DNA of 64,000 nucleotides from Gadus chalcogrammus (Eukaryota; Chordata; Actinopteri; Gadiformes; Gadidae): NCBI RefSeq assembly GCF_026213295.1, contig NC_079419.1, positions 18,644,561 to 18,708,560 of the forward strand, read 5' to 3'. Shown piece by piece: positions 55,881 to 64,000 of this stretch (position 1 is its first letter; each line of letters starts with the position of its first letter). The notes under the pieces were generated by a model. It saw only the letters and a program-made list of their open reading frames with translations, ran no database searches and was not told where the DNA came from. The position numbers and the translations under genes were made by a program.

Positions 55881-57005
55881 TCGTGGTTTCCTCAATGTGT
55901 GCTGCGTTTGGCTGCTTGTAATGGGAGTGTATGGATGTGTGATCCAGACTTCGAGGCGGCTTGATAAACGTATGGATTTGTCAGTATATCGCTGACGGAT
56001 GAAGCTTTAAATAACACGCAGCCGTAGTTTGACTCACTATACCCAGGACACGTTCTACTGCTGCTGTCTGTCCTGATTGATGAACGGTCACTTCCAACAT
56101 GCTTCAGCCTATGGAGAAGACCATTCTTTCTAAGAAAGAAGGAAGATTAAGCTTATAAATACGATTGGTATTTCGTAAGAAAGTTAACAAATACCAGGTG
56201 CAGAAATTAAATCAGATTTTAAATCATTAGACCCACTGAATGACCCAAATTCTGCTCTGTATCAAAATAGATGACGTCTTCCTATTTTATGTTTTTACTT
56301 ATCCCACTGTTACCAAAATGTGATGTAGTCATTGCTGTTCCCCCATGCTGATGAAAGAAGCGCTATTCAGTGTCCAGTGTTGAGTTGTGATGTTTGCTGA
56401 CGCTAGAAGATGGAACATTAACTGCTCACACATCCTCCACCTGAAAAACACGCAGAAGGAACATGCTCCGGTCTGCTCCATCAAGCCAACCCCTCTATTA
56501 TTAGTTCCATAATTATAAGGATAAGGAGATCCCAAAGCTCTTGACTACACAACCCTCACATTGTGTTCGGCTGACCGATTGTGTTTTGTGCATCAGCACT
56601 AAAGATGTAGTGGGCAAGGCTTTAGTGTCAGAGCTATTGTGTTCACCATCTGCCAGAGGCTATCATCACAGTACAGCTCTACATTATGCTGTGGTTACTG
56701 TCTGCCATTAAAACACAATGGGTCATCTAATATTCTTATAAGGGCGTCTAGACTAATGCAGCCAGTTTAAAATGAATTATCCAACTTTCATCGATTAACC
56801 GAAAAATTATTGCAGACTGTGATATTGTCCGTGCTACTTGATGGTTACAACATTATTATTATTATTATTATTAACCTTTATTATTTACCCAGGCAAGCAA
56901 ATTAAGAACAAAATTCTTATTTTATAGTGCAGCCTGAAAAGAGCTAGAAGCTCTTTAAGGGGAAGTGGGAGGGGAGTGCTGATCTTTAGCAGCATTACTA
57001 CTACA

Positions 57006-57158
<153 letters not shown>

Positions 57159-57359
57159 GAGTTTGTGTGTTTAAGAATACGTTTAAGAGTTAGTATGGAT
57201 AGGTTGTATGGTATGGTTTGGGTGGGTACACTGCGAACCCTAGCAGCATAAAGTAATAGGGTTATTGTAGGGCTCTGTATGTTGATATGTTTTAGTCAAG
57301 TTGTTTCTTCAATTACCACAGGCTAACTCTCGTTTTTACTACAGCTGCAACCCAACTTG

Positions 57360-57489
<130 letters not shown>

Positions 57490-59979
57490 GACTACACAGG
57501 CACTAATGTTATGTTACTTACTTACCCCTTTTTCCCTCCACTTCCGAGGAGCCTTGCTGTATCCCCTCCTCTTACATAACGCTGAAAACGCACATGGCCC
57601 CCGGGCAGCAGCCCAGCCTCCAACCCATTATGGTGATTGTCCGCCCGGGGACTCCCTCAGCGTGACTCGCCCGCTCGACCCCTGTCAAACAGAGACTACT
57701 TAGCGCGCTCACTTTCCACATCAAGTTGGAATGTCCTCCTGCTCTTGATTCTCGTTCTCTCTGTGGATCGCAGCTCTCCAGAACCGCTGAACCTCTCAAC
57801 GCGTCTATGGTCGGTAGGATTCAGGCGCAGCACACTTGGACCGATGCCAGGGCTCGCTGGGCTTGATGGAGGCTGGGTGGAGGCTGGATGAAGGCTGGGC
57901 GGAGGCTGGATGGAGGCGCTGTCCGTGGTCCTGCTCACTTTCTCATCCTGCATTAGAGATAGACATTGAATGAAACACAGTGTTTTTTTGTTATTTGCAT
58001 TTTTTTCCAACTGCAAGGTGTTCTCAAGGTATGTTTTGCCATGATTATTCAATTAATTGAGTGTTGTGTTCTCCATTTAATTCTTAGTTTTTGATTTTAA
58101 CAAAACAGGTAGGCTAGCCTCAATGGTTAAAAACGTTTGGATTTGTCCCCCTGAACTTTTGCACGTTATTATACGGTAGTTCTACTATCTAGGCCTGTAT
58201 CTCAGCAGACTGGCTCCTGTATACTCTTTGTTTTGGTCAAGTGGCCCTATACGATCTAAAGTAAGCATCTTAACGTGTCGCAGACCGAAGCTTCCCCGAA
58301 GGTTGATCCTCAGGGCCCCCCCTGGGACCCCTTCCTCCCGGGGGGTGTAGGTCCGTGTGAGTGGTCTGCTGAAGGGGCCCCGTGTCCCTGGACGAATGAA
58401 CCGGGCCGAAATAACAACGCTTTCTGTTATCGTTAATGGTTCTAGACTGTTGGTATTTCATCACCTCCTCGGGTATCGTCTCATCTGTGTTTGATAGACT
58501 CGAACAACCTCTAATAAATCCCTTCTGAATCCCATCTGAATCTGATGCAGTGAAAACACATAATTCGTTGAAAAAATAAGCAATTTTAGGAACTGGGTGC
58601 AACTTCAAATCTGTAATTGTACTTATTCATTTCTGATCTTTATACTCGCTTTCCCTCTGATGCACACACTGGGGTTCCCTCTCAGTGAGTCTTGCTCATG
58701 AGGGCTCAGTGTATTTCAAATAGTCAGAACAGGGATTATTGTTGTTATTGAAACACAAAGACTGGCAGGGCAAGTTCATACATTGCATGCTTCCTAACAG
58801 TGGCATAGATATAGATCTACATTAACGTTAGGAAAATAAAAGTATTGTAGCCTAAATTTCATCAGCATTCGAGCCGCTCTCAGAGATATAGGCCTATTAT
58901 AACGTCTACCGTGTTTCTTTGTGTCAAGGTGCTGGACCTCCTTGTGTGGAGCTTCATTATTCCACATGGTTGACATATGGTTCAGTGTGACATGTTCCTG
59001 TAGAGAACCATTATCGCATGAACACCATTACACCAGGACCAATGGTTCCTGTAGAGAACCATTATTGCATTAACACCATTACACCAGGACCTTCCATCCG
59101 TGTAGAACCAGCACGGCGATTTCATAATAGTTGCTGAGCCGGTCAGATTTTCTTTATTGTCTCCTCTTTCTCCATTAAAGCTGAGCTGAGCTTTGCACCC
59201 CCCTCACGCTGAGAGCGAATGAGCTATTAACGAGCCTTCACAAGAAGAGGAATCCTCCTGAAATAGATTGTGCTGACTGCGGGACCCGGCCCAATCACGG
59301 TTCTCCCGCCGTTATGCTGGCGTGAAGATGACCAACACTCAATGTTTTGAAATGTATTCTGTTTTCAATTGTGTAGTGGTTTATGGAAGAGGGGATCAGG
59401 ATTATGCAAACAGAAAAAGTTAGAAGGAAGTGGACAGGAGAGTGGTTACAACTTTAGTGGTTACTTCCTCTTCATTTTCTCTTATTCGCATTATTTCCTA
59501 TAGGTTCGAGGTGCACCGATACAATGGATGAAGACCAGAAGTGGATGTAGAGACGCTGAAGAGTTATTTACTTTACACCATGTTCCATTTGACAAGAACA
59601 ATCTACCAAAGCAACATGCTTTGACAGTTGTGTTATAAAATAGTATCATCATATTACACCTTCACAGTCAACCTCACCTGACAGGGTTAAGAACAACCAC
59701 ACGGATCCATGACCGCCGTCCTGTAACACCTTAACCGAAGCTCTGTCTCTGCGGTCTGGTAAACAGTGAACACAGTCTGAAACATCAGCCCTCGGCAGCG
59801 CTTCAGTGTTGCGTCGTGTGCGTCGTGTGTATTGTTTGTGCTGTGTGTGTTATCTCCTCCATACGACGGGAACTCTCTGGACGAAAGGCCAGAACACCTG
59901 AGCCCCGCTCTGGCTGATTTAATTAGCACTGAGCATGCTTGTCTCTGCTTGCAGGCGGCATCGCTGGAGAGTTGCCTAA

Positions 59980-60860
<881 letters not shown>

Positions 60861-60869
60861 GAGGACAGT

Positions 60870-63156
60870 GTACTGTCTCAATAGTTTTCCTTCAAACCCT
60901 CCCAGCATTACCATTATCAACCCAGGAACTAAATGGAGCAACCTCATATCTTCCATGCATTCTTCATAGTTGTGTCTGCATCTCCTAGAAACTAGAAATG
61001 ATCAACAAATAGTTCAAAAGGAGCGTTGATGTTAATTGGGTTGACTTGAGGTCTTGTGTCGTGGTCTGTAATCAGGTACCGCATAGGCCAGAGGGATGAG
61101 AGGAACAAAAAGGTATCTGTGTCAACGCGTAATGCTATAAAGGTGGAGGACATTGTCATTATACATTTCTTTAATGTTTAGACGAAACCCAGGTCAAACT
61201 GGTGTGGATGGGTGCACAGCACGGATCAATTACAGTCAGACCTAATGAGTTTACGAAGTAACAAAGAACTACAGCACTAATAATTAAGATCGAGAGCCAA
61301 ATTCTCTCTCTTCCCATGGTTTTAAAGGGTTTTGTTGTTACCAGCAACATTTTCTCAGGCAGGCCCGAACATGTCAACATCACCCCCCCATAACCAAACA
61401 AGATGTCAAAGGAAGTCAGGGAACGCTCTTCCTCAGGAAAATATTGATCGAAGCCAAGTCAAGCAAGGTCCAGGGTGTCGTTGGTTCTCAGGAAAACAAT
61501 CAACTATGCTCCGTTTGGGGAAACAGATTGTTGAGCTCTATGGTGAAAGAAACACATCCAAATAAAATAGTTAAATATTATTATTTGTGCTAATCTCTGT
61601 AAATCAGGTTTAATTCATGAAAACCAGTTGGATACATCACTGATGTGTGGTGATCTATCTATTTCATGATGCAATCCCCTTTAGCAGCAGTTTCACTTTG
61701 ATATTGTCTTAATATTTATAATGGAGTGCATGAAGATTGCCCTTCTTTGTAAGTAATATGTTTCCCGTCAGGTCCCAAAATATATACCAGCCAAAGCTGT
61801 CAATAGTGCCTTTAAATTAACAGCAGAACATAGTGCTGTTGCTTTGTGTTTATTGTATTGTTAATTAGATTACTCCATTTGCCAACATATGTTTACGCAA
61901 CGAAACAAGTTGTTGTGTGTTATTTTTTTCCATCAAACAAATATATACTATTGCACCTTAGTCATTAGCTTGTGAAATGGGTTATACATGTTTCTGTAAT
62001 CAAAGTCACCAATTTACTTTTACAATCCTTTTGTATCTAAATAAATGCTTTTTCTGACATTGTTTCTTTCATTTGAGATATGCTACATATACTATATGTT
62101 CTGCAAGGGGATAAACAAAATAAAAGGACAGCCATCACAGGCCTAGCCTACTGCAGTGCATTCTCCTCAAAGTAGTAGTAGCCAGAGTGCCCTTGTTCTT
62201 GCCTTGTAATCAATTGCGAGATTTAGCGAAATTCAATCAATTGAATAATCGACCAGGGCATACAATTAAACAGCCAGTGATCAGGACCCATCCACCTCGA
62301 ATGAAGAGATCTATACCATCAGGGCATTCTGCTGGTCGGGGTAAGGAAAGCCTTCATAATAGGAGGCTAGTAGGCCTACTACCTTGCCAATGAAAGTGAT
62401 ATGACTTTCAAAGCAGAGACATGAGGCCTATTTGGTGTTAGAGCATATCCAACCCCAACATAATGTAGCCTCTGTAACGTAAAAAAGGAGTCAGGGAAGC
62501 GTCCTTTAGTTCCTATCTTTGGTTTTTGTTTGATTGTTTTAGATAAGTGTTTTTATGTCTACGATTTACATAGATCCAACCTTAAGAACACCGTTTTATT
62601 GCATTATTAATCATTTGGTAGGGCCAAGACCAAGCTGGCTGTCTAACGACCTCTTGTGGATACTCGGAGTACTTCAGGGCGACATTCCGATAACACTTGT
62701 TGGATTCAGGCAAATGTGACTTTAACCATCTATATTAAAATGACAAGCGCTCTCACTTTCTGTTGACGTGAGGGTAAATGATTAGCACATACTTCTGTAG
62801 CCACTCGTATTGTAGTAATGTACTGTAGTTTCCTCTGTATCACTACACAGATCAGCGATGGCTCTCGAATGACTGTCTTGTATTTCATGAAGTTGAACAA
62901 AGAAAGTGATAACATCAGACACACATTCACACGGTTGGGGGAAGGAGAGATCGAAGGAAAGGAGAATATGACAAAACTAGTTCGACTCCCTGTGACCTCT
63001 CTAGTGCTCTGTTGGTTTCATTTTGTCGTACTTTTTTATTTTTTACTTTGTTTAATTGTGTAGCTGCTTTGGGAACAAACAAAAACATGTCAATTATTAT
63101 TTTAAAGAGCTTTTTTCCATAAAGCTCTTTCAAATATAATGTTTAATTGTAATGAG

Positions 63157-63159
<3 letters not shown>
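60870..63159. other. Intergenic, probably ctxn1 3' UTR then nothing recognised
   Basis: AT-rich without credible genes. AATAAA-like signals occur near 61562 and 62040. No repeat family recognised. Confidence 0.5.

Positions 63160-63232
<73 letters not shown>
63160..63232. repeat. (AG)n microsatellite
   Basis: About 73 bp of pure AG dinucleotides. Confidence 0.97.
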
Positions 63233-63233
<1 letters not shown>

Positions 63234-63309
63234 ATGTGAAAAAAAGAATAAAAAGAAAATATGAATTACCTCAAATATAAAAAGATGAATATAAATACTT
63301 ATCAAAAAG

Positions 63310-63458
<149 letters not shown>

Positions 63459-63721
63459 AACAAATACACAAGCGCACAAACACACCCATACAAACACACA
63501 CACAGCTCAGCCTCGTCGTTCTGTTTGGATTAGCTCCTGTTTCATTTGCATTAAGGCCTATCTGCCAGCATCAGCATGTTTCAAAACAAAAAGAGAATAG
63601 TTGCCGTTTATTCTTTTATCATACGACCGGCCAGTATCAACGTGAGGACCTTGTCTAGCACCATACAAAAATAATTTCCTTCATAATTCATATTTCTTTC
63701 GCAATGCCGTTATAACACGTG

Positions 63722-63827
63722 GGTGCTACACACTGGTGGTGGTAAGTGAGGTCCCCCCTTCTCTGTAAAGCGTCTTTGAGTGTCTAGAAAAGCACTACAT
63801 AAATTCAATCCATTATTATTATTATTA

Positions 63828-63878
<51 letters not shown>

Positions 63879-63885
63879 TATTAAC
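63722..63885 (+). mobile_element. Retroposon 3' tail with (ATT)n
   Basis: The phrase GTAAAGCGTCTTTGAGTGTC followed by AAAAGCACTACATAAATTC and a long ATT tract is a very common fish repeat ending. Related, inverted sequence occurs at 5262-5290 and 29062-29090 (AGCGCTTTCCAAGACACTCA). Family not assigned. Confidence 0.55.
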
Positions 63886-64000
63886 ATTGCCTATCAATAT
63901 CAATATCGAATTTGCACCAAAGTCTAAAGATTCGAGCTTCACCTGGTGGCGCTGAATGAATCATTCAAACAACAATACGAACAAAACTTTTTTTATAAAT

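Overview
The window is nuclear DNA from a ray-finned fish. It shows many-exon genes with GT-AG introns, fish-type hAT and PIF/Harbinger DNA transposons, a tRNA-derived SINE, and very long CA/GT microsatellites. The timm44-ctxn1 gene pair matches a vertebrate neighbourhood (human 19p13). The extreme dinucleotide-repeat load would fit a codfish-like lineage, but that is inference only. No prokaryotic, organellar or CRISPR features were seen.

Layout. (1) 1-12,010 and 25,851-35,660 are two copies of one segmental duplication. Each carries the 3' two-TOG-domain part of togaram2 (a ciliary microtubule TOG protein), a broken PIF/Harbinger element, and an element with long inverted ends holding tRNA-like promoter boxes. 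Both togaram2 copies keep open, phase-matched exons. Upstream of the TOG exons lies an array of GC-rich, coding-repeat exons separated by AT-rich introns that are related to each other; copy A has more exons than copy B. (2) 12,063-20,055 separates the copies. It is a decayed, intron-containing hAT gene interrupted by three further hAT insertions nested inside one another, each with an 8-bp target duplication (two perfect, one 7/8). (3) 20.4-25.2 kb holds a BEN-like exon pair, a 117-bp tandem repeat, another hAT zinc-finger remnant, two palindromic structures and a possible first exon of togaram2 copy B. (4) 35.7-38.3 kb is transposon debris and a candidate solo LTR.

(5) 38.3-45.6 kb, minus strand: two related jacalin-domain genes. 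Copy 1 (38,324-39,950) has jacalin plus aerolysin-like modules, but its expected ATG is ACG. Copy 2 (41,351-42,964) keeps the ATG but has no aerolysin exon; its jacalin exon is phase-compatible with an unrelated acidic exon, giving a candidate chimeric gene. (6) 46,827-54,128: timm44, 13 coding exons, 446 codons plus stop removed as counted below. (7) 60,274-60,567: ctxn1, a single coding exon. The end of its reading frame, stop codon included, has been amplified into a minisatellite. The rest (55.9-60.2 and 60.9-64 kb) is intergenic sequence with microsatellites.

All exon boundaries were read by eye from splice consensus and phase arithmetic. No alignment, database search or transcript data were available.
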